Made by a program: the position numbers and the translations under genes. This document shows, in pieces, positions 1 to 7,701 of a DNA stretch of 64,000 bases. The notes under the pieces were generated by a model. The model made no database searches. It was not told the DNA's origin and worked only from the letters and a program-made list of their open reading frames with translations. How positions within the stretch are numbered: the stretch's first letter is position 1; every line of letters starts with the position of its first letter. The stretch comes from Sphingobacteriia bacterium (lineage in GTDB: Bacteria; Pseudomonadota; Alphaproteobacteria; Rickettsiales; 33-17). The stretch covers positions 806,001-870,000 of the forward strand of contig JAFKLR010000003.1 in NCBI GenBank assembly GCA_017304685.1, given 5' to 3'.

Positions 1-637
1 TATAAGTATTAAAGTTGGCTTTCCAGATAACTTCAAAAGTTTTTTCAAGCGAGCCATCTATATCTCCCTGCCTAACTTCGTTTACTACTTCGCCTACTGA
101 GGAGATTCTATTTTTAACTCTATTAAAAAAGCCTTTTACTCCTGTTTTGTTATTTTGTTGACTCTCATGCGAACATTTATATATATAATAATCAAAGTAA
201 GTAATAACCGTATATGCAGCTTGGAAAAAAAGCGCTATAGACCCAACATTTTTTAAAAATTTTAATGTAGTTTTTGGTAAGCTTTTCGTTGTTAACATAC
301 CTAAAACCATAACAATATTAAATTTAAGCATTATAGGATTTGTAAGCGTTTCCCAATAATTGCGAAATGCTGCAGCAATAAAGTTATGTGAACCGGTGTT
401 ATCTGAAACATTTTTATTATAATTAATAAATTGATCAATAGCATTAATCGAAGATTTAATTATATAAGTACCGGTTGCGTTTAAAACATCATTTTGCTTT
501 TCATGCTTTGACTTTCTTTTATTTACAATTTTATCATTAAGCCAAGATAAAAAATCATTAAATGTAATTGATGCTTTTATCTCTGCTAATTTGATTTGGA
601 TTTTTGTTAATTCAGCTTGGACTTTAGCTATAAGCAT
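1..637 (-). CDS. Hypothetical membrane protein, 3' part beyond the window edge
   Basis: An open frame runs without a stop from an ATG at 637 to the left edge, giving 212 codons of an incomplete protein. The start has an AAGG ribosome site 8 nt upstream. The first ~60 residues are charged and helical (LIAKVQAELTKIQIK). Two hydrophobic stretches follow, around residues 113-130 and 140-165, the second containing IALFFQAAYTVITYFDYYIY, so it is probably a membrane protein with a cytosolic N-terminal helix. It lies downstream of hslVU on the same strand, separated by 132 bp, so it may be a separate unit. I recognise no family. The plan (helical N-terminus, two membrane segments, charged tail) resembles other accessory proteins in this window, but I see no sequence identity that makes it a paralogue. 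Confidence 0.7.
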   Translation of the reverse strand, partial: MLIAKVQAELTKIQIKLAEIKASITFNDFLSWLNDKIVNKRKSKHEKQNDVLNATGTYIIKSSINAIDQFINYNKNVSDNTGSHNFIAAAFRNYWETLTNPIMLKFNIVMVLGMLTTKSLPKTTLKFLKNVGSIALFFQAAYTVITYFDYYIYKCSHESQQNNKTGVKGFFNRVKNRISSVGEVVNEVRQGDIDGSLEKTFEVIWKANFNTY

Positions 638-680
638 AAGGATTACCTTAAATTAATTTCATAATTTATAAAGGTAAGAT

Positions 681-694
681 ATAGAAGCTTCTAT
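681..694. repeat. 14-bp perfect palindrome
   Basis: ATAGAAGCTTCTAT is a perfect palindrome between the hslU stop and the start of the partial gene at 637. It is nested inside a wider inverted repeat (AAAGGTAAG near 670 and CTTACCTTT near 752). It could be an operator for the downstream gene or part of a weak terminator of hslVU; the sequence does not decide. Confidence 0.35.
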
Positions 695-769
695 TAAAAA
701 TCAATAAACATTTAAACTTATTTAACTAATAAAAACTATTTTCCTTACCTTTCAATAACTTATTAATAC

Positions 770-2137
770 TTACAGTATAAATTTCGATAAATCCATATTA
801 TATGTAATATCTTTTAGTTGAGATTTAACATAAGTTTCATCAATAATAATTTCTTTCTCACAAAGAGAATTATCATCACCTGCTCTAAAGCTAATATCTT
901 CAAGAAGTTTTTCTAAAATAGTATGCAATCTTCTTGCACCAATATTTTCTACTTCTGTATTAATGGTGGTAGCAATTTCAGCTAAAGTTGCAATACCATC
1001 ATCAGTAAATTTAATATTCACATTTTCAGTTTTAAGTAGCGCATCATATTGCTTTAATAAACTATTTTCAGGATCTTTCATTATTCTAATTAAATCTTCT
1101 TTAGTTAATGGATTTAATTCAACCCTAATTGGTAATCTTCCTTGTAATTCAGGTAATAAATCAGAAGGTTTTGCTAAATGGAAAGCACCTGATGCAATAA
1201 ATAAAATATGATCCGTTTTAATAACTCCATATTTAGTAGAAATAAAAGTACCTTCAATTAAAGGTAAAAGGTCCCTTTGGACTCCTTCTCTGCTTACATC
1301 ACCACCGCGTGCATCACTTCGAGCAACAACTTTATCAATTTCATCAATAAATACTATGCCATCTTGTTGAGTAACTTCTATAGCAGCTTTGATAACCTTT
1401 TCTTCATCAATAAGTTTATCGCTTTCTTCTTTAATTAAAGCTTCCATAGCATCTTTTAATTGCATTTTTTTAAGCTTAGTTTTTTTATCTAAACCAATAG
1501 CTTTACCAAGCATATCGCTTATACTTATAACACCAACACCCATTTGACTTCCTGGCATTCCCGGAATATCCATCATTGACATGTTATTTGAGGAAGGATT
1601 ATCAGAAACTTCAATTTCTATTTCTTTATCATCTAGCTTTCCTTCATGTAAAAATTCTCTGAATTTCTCACGAGTATCTTCAGAAGATCCATCTCCTACT
1701 AAAATATCTAAAATCTTTTCTTCAGCAGTTTTCTTAGCTATTTCTTCTACATCTTTAAATAATTTTGCTCTAACTAAATTAATCGCATTTTCTAACAGAT
1801 CTCTAATGATTGAATCAACGTCTTTACCTACATAGCCAACTTCAGTAAATTTAGTCGCTTCTGTTTTAATAAATGGCGCACCAACAATTTTTGCAAGTCT
1901 TCTTGCGATTTCGGTTTTACCGACACCAGTAGGTCCAATCATAAGAATATTTTTAGGTACAATCTCTTCTTGCATTTGAAGATCATCTACATTTCTACGT
2001 CTAATACGATTTCTAAGAGCAATTGCCACAGCTTTTTTAGCGGCATTTTGACCAACAATAAATCTATCTAACTCAGCTACAATTTGCTTAGGTGTTAAAT
2101 GGAATTGGGAGTCATTATTTAGTTTTTGATTCTTCAT
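770..2137 (-). CDS. hslU: ATP-dependent protease ATPase subunit HslU (ClpY)
   Basis: AAA+ unfoldase that caps the HslV peptidase and threads substrates into it, in the cytosol. 455 aa, normal length. It begins with the family's typical [17 protein letters not shown] at residues 14-30. Walker A is GPTGVGKT at 68-75, Walker B is VFIDEID near 261-267, followed by the variable I domain and an arginine-finger region [12 protein letters not shown]. It ends DLSKFIL, matching the conserved C-terminal tail that docks into HslV. The start overlaps the 3' end of hslV by 23 bp, so the two are translationally coupled in one operon, with the peptidase gene first as usual. Confidence 0.97.
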   Translation of the reverse strand: MKNQKLNNDSQFHLTPKQIVAELDRFIVGQNAAKKAVAIALRNRIRRRNVDDLQMQEEIVPKNILMIGPTGVGKTEIARRLAKIVGAPFIKTEATKFTEVGYVGKDVDSIIRDLLENAINLVRAKLFKDVEEIAKKTAEEKILDILVGDGSSEDTREKFREFLHEGKLDDKEIEIEVSDNPSSNNMSMMDIPGMPGSQMGVGVISISDMLGKAIGLDKKTKLKKMQLKDAMEALIKEESDKLIDEEKVIKAAIEVTQQDGIVFIDEIDKVVARSDARGGDVSREGVQRDLLPLIEGTFISTKYGVIKTDHILFIASGAFHLAKPSDLLPELQGRLPIRVELNPLTKEDLIRIMKDPENSLLKQYDALLKTENVNIKFTDDGIATLAEIATTINTEVENIGARRLHTILEKLLEDISFRAGDDNSLCEKEIIIDETYVKSQLKDITYNMDLSKFIL

Positions 2138-2678
2138 TTTCTAAAACTTCCATTATACAATTATGATTACTAAATACACAAATATCAGCAGCAACTTTCA
2201 TTGCTTTTTTTGCAATATCTTTAGCAGTTAAATTCTCTTGATCGTAAAGCGCTTTTGCAGCAGCAAGCGCATAATTTCCACCAGATCCAATAGCAACAAC
2301 TCCTTCTTCAGGTTCTAAAACATCCCCATTTCCGGTTAATACTAATGAAATTTTGGCATCTATAACTATCATCATAGCTTCTAAACGACGTAGATATTTA
2401 TCAGTACGCCAATCTTTAGCAAGTTCGACACATGCCCTTGCTAATTGATTTGGATGCTTTTCAAGCTTTGCTTCTAAGCGTTCAAAAAGGGTTAGAGCAT
2501 CGGCAGTTGATCCTGCAAAACCAGCAAATATTTTACCGTTACCTAACGTTCTAAGTTTTTTTGCATTGGATTTCATAATAGTATTTCCAAGTGAAACCTG
2601 CCCATCTGCAGCAATAACTACTTGATTTCCTTTTCTAACTGAAAGGATAGTTGTACCATGCATTGATTCTAAAGCCAT
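2115..2678 (-). CDS. hslV: ATP-dependent protease peptidase subunit HslV (ClpQ)
   Basis: Proteasome-like N-terminal-threonine peptidase that forms the double-ring core degraded through by HslU. 187 aa. The N-terminus [14 protein letters not shown] carries the short propeptide seen in alphaproteobacterial HslV; cleavage after Gly8 would expose Thr9 as the nucleophile. Other family blocks are present: [49 protein letters not shown] and AIGSGGNYA. The start has an AAGGT ribosome site. It is the first gene of the hslVU pair. No heat-shock promoter could be identified with confidence in the 144 bp upstream. Confidence 0.97.
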   Translation of the reverse strand: MALESMHGTTILSVRKGNQVVIAADGQVSLGNTIMKSNAKKLRTLGNGKIFAGFAGSTADALTLFERLEAKLEKHPNQLARACVELAKDWRTDKYLRRLEAMMIVIDAKISLVLTGNGDVLEPEEGVVAIGSGGNYALAAAKALYDQENLTAKDIAKKAMKVAADICVFSNHNCIMEVLENEESKTK

Positions 2679-2738
2679 TTTTTACCTTATTTTTTAAATC
2701 GAATAGCTTTAAGATAATTATTTGTAAATAGAATTTCA

Positions 2739-2790
2739 AGGGGAGATATGGAAATTAATCCTAAATTAATTAGAAATTAACCCTCCCCCT
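2739..2790 (-). terminator. Possible terminator of the coiled-coil gene
   Basis: AGGGGAG at 2739-2745 pairs with CTCCCCCT at 2783-2790 with one bulged base. G/C runs of this kind are rare in this AT-rich sequence. It lies 3' of the gene ending at 2823 and before hslV. The loop is long and the following T-run is weak. Confidence 0.3.
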
Positions 2791-2822
2791 GATTTTAACA
2801 AGATATAAATTTACTCTATATG

Positions 2823-3683
2823 TTACTTAGTTAATTCAGCTTCGCTATTTTTTGCTCTTCTATCATTTTCAGCTTGTCTTAAACGTTCGTTATCTATTAA
2901 AAATCGAATTTTATAATCTTTTGCGTGCCCTATTTTTCTATGATTAGAGTTTTCTATAACTAAATCACTTTGTACTTCAGAGGCTCTTCCTAAAATTTTT
3001 ACAGCATCAAAAAATCTTTTATAAGTTTTTTCATGAGCTTTTCTTTCTGCTTCTAATTCTTGTCTTAATTTACTATCTTCTTCGATTGATTTTTGTTTAT
3101 CTTCTAATTCACTGTTTAGTTGTTCTGCTTGGTTTTTTAATTCTTGTTGGTTTTTTAATTTTTGTTGGGTTTTTAATAATCTATTTATTTCTAATTTTTG
3201 ATTATCATTTTTCTTTTTTAAATCTGCTACTTCCTTATTAGTTTTCTCAATAGTCTGCAAATTACCTTCAACTTGTTTTCTCAAAGATTCTGTTTCTCCT
3301 CTTAAATATAAAATTAAATTACCCATTTGAGTCTGCACTTGCTCTAACCGCACATTTTCATTTTTAAGTTCAGTTTTTTCTTTATTCAAAGTTATAATTT
3401 CCTTTTGCGCCTTACCCACGCTTTCTAAAGTATTTCCAATACTTTCAGTCAACTTAGCTACCAATTCATTTAAACTTTTATTTTCTATCTGTAATTGTAA
3501 ATTTTTAATTTTAAGTGTTTCTAATGCCTGATCTGTAGTTTGAGTTAATTTTAATTTTTGTACTGCAAGATCAAGCGTTTTTTCACTAAGCTTAGCATAT
3601 TTTATTAATTCTTCACGGGTCATTTCCTCGAAAATAACTTTACTTGAATCAATAGAATCCTGTATTTTTTCCTGTTTTGACAT
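2823..3683 (-). CDS. Coiled-coil protein of unknown function
   Basis: 286 aa, almost entirely predicted coiled coil: rich in K, E, L, Q and N with heptad-like spacing from about residue 20 to 235. A short internal repeat (KTQQKLKNQQELKNQAEQL, residues ~165-185) is also visible in the DNA as a repeated TTGTTGGTTTTTTAAT-type unit around 3121-3180. There is no signal peptide and no membrane segment. The C-terminal ~50 residues are basic and less regular (NHRKIGHAKDYKIRF). It follows, on the same strand, the membrane protein at 3799-5271, 115 bp away. I recognise no family; coiled coils of this kind serve as structural proteins or secreted effectors. Real gene: long open frame and a coherent MSK start with GGTAAAT just upstream. 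Confidence 0.75.
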   Translation of the reverse strand: MSKQEKIQDSIDSSKVIFEEMTREELIKYAKLSEKTLDLAVQKLKLTQTTDQALETLKIKNLQLQIENKSLNELVAKLTESIGNTLESVGKAQKEIITLNKEKTELKNENVRLEQVQTQMGNLILYLRGETESLRKQVEGNLQTIEKTNKEVADLKKKNDNQKLEINRLLKTQQKLKNQQELKNQAEQLNSELEDKQKSIEEDSKLRQELEAERKAHEKTYKRFFDAVKILGRASEVQSDLVIENSNHRKIGHAKDYKIRFLIDNERLRQAENDRRAKNSEAELTK

Positions 3684-3798
3684 ATTTACCTACAAAAATA
3701 TTAATTTTGTATATGTCATTAACACATTATGAATTATTTTTCAATGTTAAGAGAGCTACTCTATTTAAATTGAATGTAATAATATATTTGCCATTAAA

Positions 3799-5271
3799 TC
3801 AATTTTTTATAATTGATTTTGCTTCCTCAAATCTTGGCGCTAAATTAAGATTTATATCAACATGCAATGTTTTTGATAATTTTAATATTGTTTCAAGCTT
3901 TGTAAGAATATGATTCTCTTGCTGGTCTTTTGGTAACTCATTTATTTTATCTTTTATTTGCTGAAATATTTCTGAAGTAGCAAATGACCCTAAATCATTA
4001 ATCGCTGTCTTAAAACTTTCAGCTTCTTTAATGTCTAAAGTTTTCCCTTCACTAAATATTTTATCTAATAAAGACTGAAGACTTTCACAAGCTATTCTTA
4101 CTTTGTCTGTATTTAATCCTTTAATTGAAATGTCTTTTAAGTCTTCTGTATTAAAATTTTTAATATTAAATGAAAGCTCTTTGACAGTCGCATGTCTAAA
4201 CATTTCATTTGCAATATAAGCTTTCATTTGTTGTAAATTGTTTATATCAAGTGCCTTACTTTCTTTAAACCTTTGTACAAATGTTTTATCATCTTTTAAA
4301 TTATTTGATTCTTCAAATGAATTTAACGCTCCTAACACTAAACCCCCTGCTGGTAACAATGGAGCAACCGCAATTGAAACAGGGGCGAGTAACCCTACGC
4401 CACCGCATATAAGTAAGCTTGCACCTGCAGTTACAGGAGCAAGTTGAGCGCCAATATATAATCCGCCTGCAGCAATACTTCCGCTAAATGCTGCAACTGA
4501 ACCAACTACTCCTCCAAGTGCTGTTCCAGCAATTGCTGCGGAAATTAAAGGTACATACACATAAGCTATAGCTAATGTAGTTGCAACAATGGCAGCAGCT
4601 ACTGCAACAATCCCTAAAGCTAATAAAATATCTTTTTTAACATCTCTATTTTTTGAAAATTTTAAATAATTTTCTCTTAAATCTTTAAATTCTTGCTTTA
4701 ATTTGTTTTTTTGTTCTTGAGTAAGGTTTATTTCATTAGTAAGTTGAGTGATGATTCTATCGCTTTCTTCTTCAATATTTTCAGATGTAATTATTTTATC
4801 TAAATCATCATCATTTAACAGCTTTTCATTATTTAAGAAAAATTTTTCTATCTCATCTAATTTTTTTATTAAAACTTCTTGTTCTTCTTTGTTTAGTTTA
4901 TCAAATTCATTTTTTAAAGGTTTTAATAATTCTACTAACTCCTGAGTATTTCCTCTTATATCAGCTCCGCTTAAAATAAATTTATGTATACGGATAAGAT
5001 CCGATGGAATAAATCTATATCCATTATCTTTGAACCATTCTTTAATTTTTTCAAAATCGCTATCCCATGTATATTTTAAATTTTCAATAGCATTACTGGA
5101 TTCTTTATCCATTAGATTATTACTTACTAGTAAATTTTCTACCGTCCTTTCTAAATTTTCTTTACCTATAAAAGCCAGATTTAGGTCATTTAATATTTTT
5201 GCAATTATTGAAGTTTGTATATTATTCAAATTATTTAATGTCCCAGTTCTATTCTGTGTATTCTTAGCCAT
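3799..5271 (-). CDS. Accessory protein with a large Gly/Ala-rich hydrophobic block
   Basis: 490 aa. Residues 1-212 are charged and helical. Residues ~213-322 form an unusually long hydrophobic Gly/Ala/Val-rich block with several potential membrane spans (e.g. LGIVAVAAAIVATTLAIAY, GGVVGSVAAFSGSIAAGG). The remaining 170 residues are again soluble and helical. This soluble-hydrophobic-soluble plan is like pore-forming or membrane-inserting toxins, but no specific family can be named. The ATG has AAGG 13-16 nt upstream. It shares its strand with the coiled-coil gene downstream and diverges from nuoA. Function unknown. Confidence 0.75.
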   Translation of the reverse strand: MAKNTQNRTGTLNNLNNIQTSIIAKILNDLNLAFIGKENLERTVENLLVSNNLMDKESSNAIENLKYTWDSDFEKIKEWFKDNGYRFIPSDLIRIHKFILSGADIRGNTQELVELLKPLKNEFDKLNKEEQEVLIKKLDEIEKFFLNNEKLLNDDDLDKIITSENIEEESDRIITQLTNEINLTQEQKNKLKQEFKDLRENYLKFSKNRDVKKDILLALGIVAVAAAIVATTLAIAYVYVPLISAAIAGTALGGVVGSVAAFSGSIAAGGLYIGAQLAPVTAGASLLICGGVGLLAPVSIAVAPLLPAGGLVLGALNSFEESNNLKDDKTFVQRFKESKALDINNLQQMKAYIANEMFRHATVKELSFNIKNFNTEDLKDISIKGLNTDKVRIACESLQSLLDKIFSEGKTLDIKEAESFKTAINDLGSFATSEIFQQIKDKINELPKDQQENHILTKLETILKLSKTLHVDINLNLAPRFEEAKSIIKN

Positions 5272-5450
5272 ATTGAAAACCTTTATAGTTAAATTTAAAT
5301 AATTATAACATATTAATTAACTTTTTAAAACATGGCTAACGTGCTGATTTTTTCATCTTTTATAGAAAACGATAAAATCTCCTTGTAAATATCACCAATT
5401 TATTTTAAATTATAATTACTTTTTAAAATCAGAGGCTTATAAGAAAGTTA

Positions 5451-5825
5451 ATGTTTTTTGACCTTGAAATCTTACATAAATACTTACCAATTTTAATCTT
5501 TTTAGGTATTGCAATTGGGTTATCATTTGTAATAACTGTTTTACCATTTATTATAGCAAGTAATAAGCCTGACAAAGAAAAACTTTCCGCTTATGAATGT
5601 GGATTTGAAGCTTTCGGCGATGCGCGTGGTAAATTTGATGTAAGATTCTATTTAGTAGCAATATTATTTATAATTTTTGATCTTGAAATAACTTTCCTTT
5701 TTCCATGGGCAATTTCTTTAGGTAAAATTGGTGTTTTTGGGTTTTGGTCTATGATGATTTTCCTAAGCGTTTTAACTATAGGTTTCATTTATGAATGGAA
5801 GAAAGGCGCTCTTGAGTGGGAATAA
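5451..5825 (+). CDS. nuoA: NADH-quinone oxidoreductase subunit A
   Basis: Small membrane subunit of respiratory complex I, in the inner membrane at the interface with the peripheral arm. 124 aa with three membrane segments (~residues 11-33, 64-85 and 93-114). The family signature [23 protein letters not shown] is present between the first and second helices, with the conserved Cys of the quinone-site loop. The C-terminus [13 protein letters not shown] is typical. It opens the nuoABC block and is followed by nuoB after 18 bp. Confidence 0.97.
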   Translation: MFFDLEILHKYLPILIFLGIAIGLSFVITVLPFIIASNKPDKEKLSAYECGFEAFGDARGKFDVRFYLVAILFIIFDLEITFLFPWAISLGKIGVFGFWSMMIFLSVLTIGFIYEWKKGALEWE

Positions 5826-5843
5826 AAATAATTGGAGAAAATT

Positions 5844-6371
5844 ATGTCTTTAGCATCATCTAACAATTCGGATGAAATTTTAGGGCAAATTGCAGAAGAA
5901 GCAAGTAATAAAGGTTTTGTTACAGCTAAACTTGATGACCTTGTTAATTGGGCAAGAACAGGTTCGCTTTGGCCAATGACTTTTGGTCTTGCATGTTGTG
6001 CAGTTGAAATGATGCAAACAGCAGCAAGTCGCTATGATCTTGATAGGTTTGGTTTAGTATTTCGCCCTAGTCCAAGGCAATCGGATGTTATGATTGTTGC
6101 AGGAACTCTTTGCAATAAAATGGCCCCGGCGCTTAGAAAAGTATATGATCAAATGCCAGAACCACGTTATGTAATTTCTATGGGAAGTTGTGCAAATGGT
6201 GGTGGTTATTATCATTATTCATATTCAGTTGTGCGTGGATGTGACCGCATAGTACCAGTCGATGTATATGTTCCAGGTTGCCCACCAACAGCAGAAGCTC
6301 TTCTTTATGGAATTTTACAATTACAAAGAAAAATTAAAAAAACTGGCTCATTAAAATTAACTAGAGACTAA
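5844..6371 (+). CDS. nuoB: NADH-quinone oxidoreductase subunit B
   Basis: Peripheral subunit holding the N2 [4Fe-4S] cluster that passes electrons to quinone. The cluster ligands are visible: the adjacent cysteines in [10 protein letters not shown], then GSCANGGG and [12 protein letters not shown] place the start at the ATG at 5844 (175 aa), because GGAGAAA at 5834-5840 is its ribosome site. A TTG at 5832 would read through that site and is unlikely. It sits between nuoA and nuoC with very short gaps (18 and 4 bp). Confidence 0.97.
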   Translation: MSLASSNNSDEILGQIAEEASNKGFVTAKLDDLVNWARTGSLWPMTFGLACCAVEMMQTAASRYDLDRFGLVFRPSPRQSDVMIVAGTLCNKMAPALRKVYDQMPEPRYVISMGSCANGGGYYHYSYSVVRGCDRIVPVDVYVPGCPPTAEALLYGILQLQRKIKKTGSLKLTRD

Positions 6372-6375
6372 ATAA

Positions 6376-6987
6376 ATGGCAAATAATTTAAGTAACGAAG
6401 CATTAGAAAATCATATTAAAACTTCGCTTCCTTTTGCTGAAGAATTAAAATTTAGAGAAGATATTAAAACAATTCTTTGCCGCGTTCCTGCTGATAAAAT
6501 TGAAGTTGCACTTAAATTTTTTAAAGATGATGCAAACATAAATTGTAAAGTTTTTGTTGATTTATTTGGTGCTGATTTTCCAGAACGTGAAATGCGTTTC
6601 GACATTATTTATAACCTACTTAGCCTTACCCATAATTTACGAGTTGAAATTAAAGTTGCAGCTGATGAAACAACTATTATTCCATCTGCTATAAATGTTT
6701 ATAACGCAGCCTCTTGGTATGAACGTGAAGCATGGGATATGTATGGGGTTATGTTTGCAAATAATCCTGACTTAAGAAGAATTTTAACCGATTATGGTTT
6801 TGAAGGCCATCCGCTTCGTAAAGATTTCCCATTAACAGGTTTTGTTGAAGTTCGTTATGACATTGAAACCAAACGTGTAATTTACGAACCAGTTGACCTT
6901 CGCCAAGAATTTAGAAGTTTTGATTTCCTAAGCCCTTGGGAAGGTACTGATTATGTTTTACCAGGCGACGAAAAAGCTGTAAAATAA
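6376..6987 (+). CDS. nuoC: NADH-quinone oxidoreductase subunit C
   Basis: 30-kDa subunit of the complex I peripheral arm. 203 aa. The family signature is present near residues 115-150: [16 protein letters not shown] followed by [26 protein letters not shown]. It is a separate gene, not fused to nuoD. It is the last gene of the first nuo block; instead of nuoD, which normally follows directly, 3.4 kb of accessory sequence comes next. Confidence 0.97.
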   Translation: MANNLSNEALENHIKTSLPFAEELKFREDIKTILCRVPADKIEVALKFFKDDANINCKVFVDLFGADFPEREMRFDIIYNLLSLTHNLRVEIKVAADETTIIPSAINVYNAASWYEREAWDMYGVMFANNPDLRRILTDYGFEGHPLRKDFPLTGFVEVRYDIETKRVIYEPVDLRQEFRSFDFLSPWEGTDYVLPGDEKAVK

Positions 6988-7431
6988 TAACTTATTCTCT
7001 AACTTGATTTGAAGATTTTGTATTAGTATTATTAGTTAAATATATTAAATTTCAACATCAACAACGTCTATTTGTTGCTGATTTGCCTATTCGTAGCGTT
7101 ACCTTTTTTAAAACTTTAATCAATACATTCAATCGTTTTATTGAATTTATTTCATTTTTACAAAGCAATTCCCTTATTAAATAACGCTTCTGTAGATTTA
7201 GTTTCGCTTGTAATTACATTGATTTGATTTCACTTTATTATTAATTGTTAAATTTATAGTTTTTTTCAAGTTTTGAGGCTAAGTTACAATCAATTTAATT
7301 TACAAGCGCTATAGTTAACAATTAGTTAATTACCAAATTAAATTTTAATTTCAAACACAAGCCTTGTGTTTAAAAGATTTTTCAAATATGCTAGATTTTA
7401 TGTAGAAGTTAATAGAATAAGGAGAGATAAA
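6988..7431. other. Intergenic region after nuoC
   Basis: 444 bp without a gene I can support. It holds an imperfect hairpin (ATCAACAAC near 7053 with GTTGCTGAT, one mismatch) shortly after nuoC, and a perfect 8-bp hairpin with a 3-nt loop at 7353-7371 (AAACACAA gcc TTGTGTTT) in the leader of the small gene at 7432. The rest is AT-rich and unremarkable. Confidence 0.5.
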
Positions 7432-7701
7432 ATGGCTAGCTCTATTTTAAAGTTTATGCAGGAAGCATTTAAATGCGCAAGTAAAGGGGAATGCAGCAGC
7501 TTATTCAAGCTTACAGGTAACTTTATTTTAAATACTTTCAAAACAAAAGGGCTTGCAGGCGGTTTAAGATTTTTCTTTAAACTTTGGATTTTTAAAATTC
7601 TAGCAGTATTTGCTCTTAAAAATATTAAATCTATTTTCGGTTTTTTCAAGTCAATGATAAGAAAATTCTCGCCTAATTCAAATAACAGAAATATTCGCTA
7701 A
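7432..7701 (+). CDS. Small cationic hydrophobic protein
   Basis: 89 aa, rich in Lys, Phe and Leu, no recognised family. I choose the ATG at 7432 because a strong AAGGAGAG ribosome site lies at 7419-7426. An in-frame GTG at 7366 would add 22 residues but lies inside a hairpin and lacks a ribosome site. Residues ~45-70 (LRFFFKLWIFKILAVFALKNI) form one hydrophobic helix flanked by basic residues, so it could be a small membrane or membrane-active protein. It ends directly against the 3' end of the convergent ankyrin gene with no spacer. Confidence 0.65.
   Translation: MASSILKFMQEAFKCASKGECSSLFKLTGNFILNTFKTKGLAGGLRFFFKLWIFKILAVFALKNIKSIFGFFKSMIRKFSPNSNNRNIR

Noticed and set aside
963-1211. Open frames opposite hslU, flgE, clpA and other genes
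   Set aside because: They lie wholly inside strongly conserved genes on the other strand, have no ribosome sites and no recognisable products.
5832-5843. TTG start for nuoB
   Set aside because: The codons from the TTG read through the GGAGAAA ribosome site that serves the ATG at 5844, and the added residues are not typical of NuoB.
7366-7431. GTG-initiated extension of the 89-aa gene
   Set aside because: The GTG lies in a hairpin and has no ribosome site, while the ATG at 7432 has AAGGAGAG in front.
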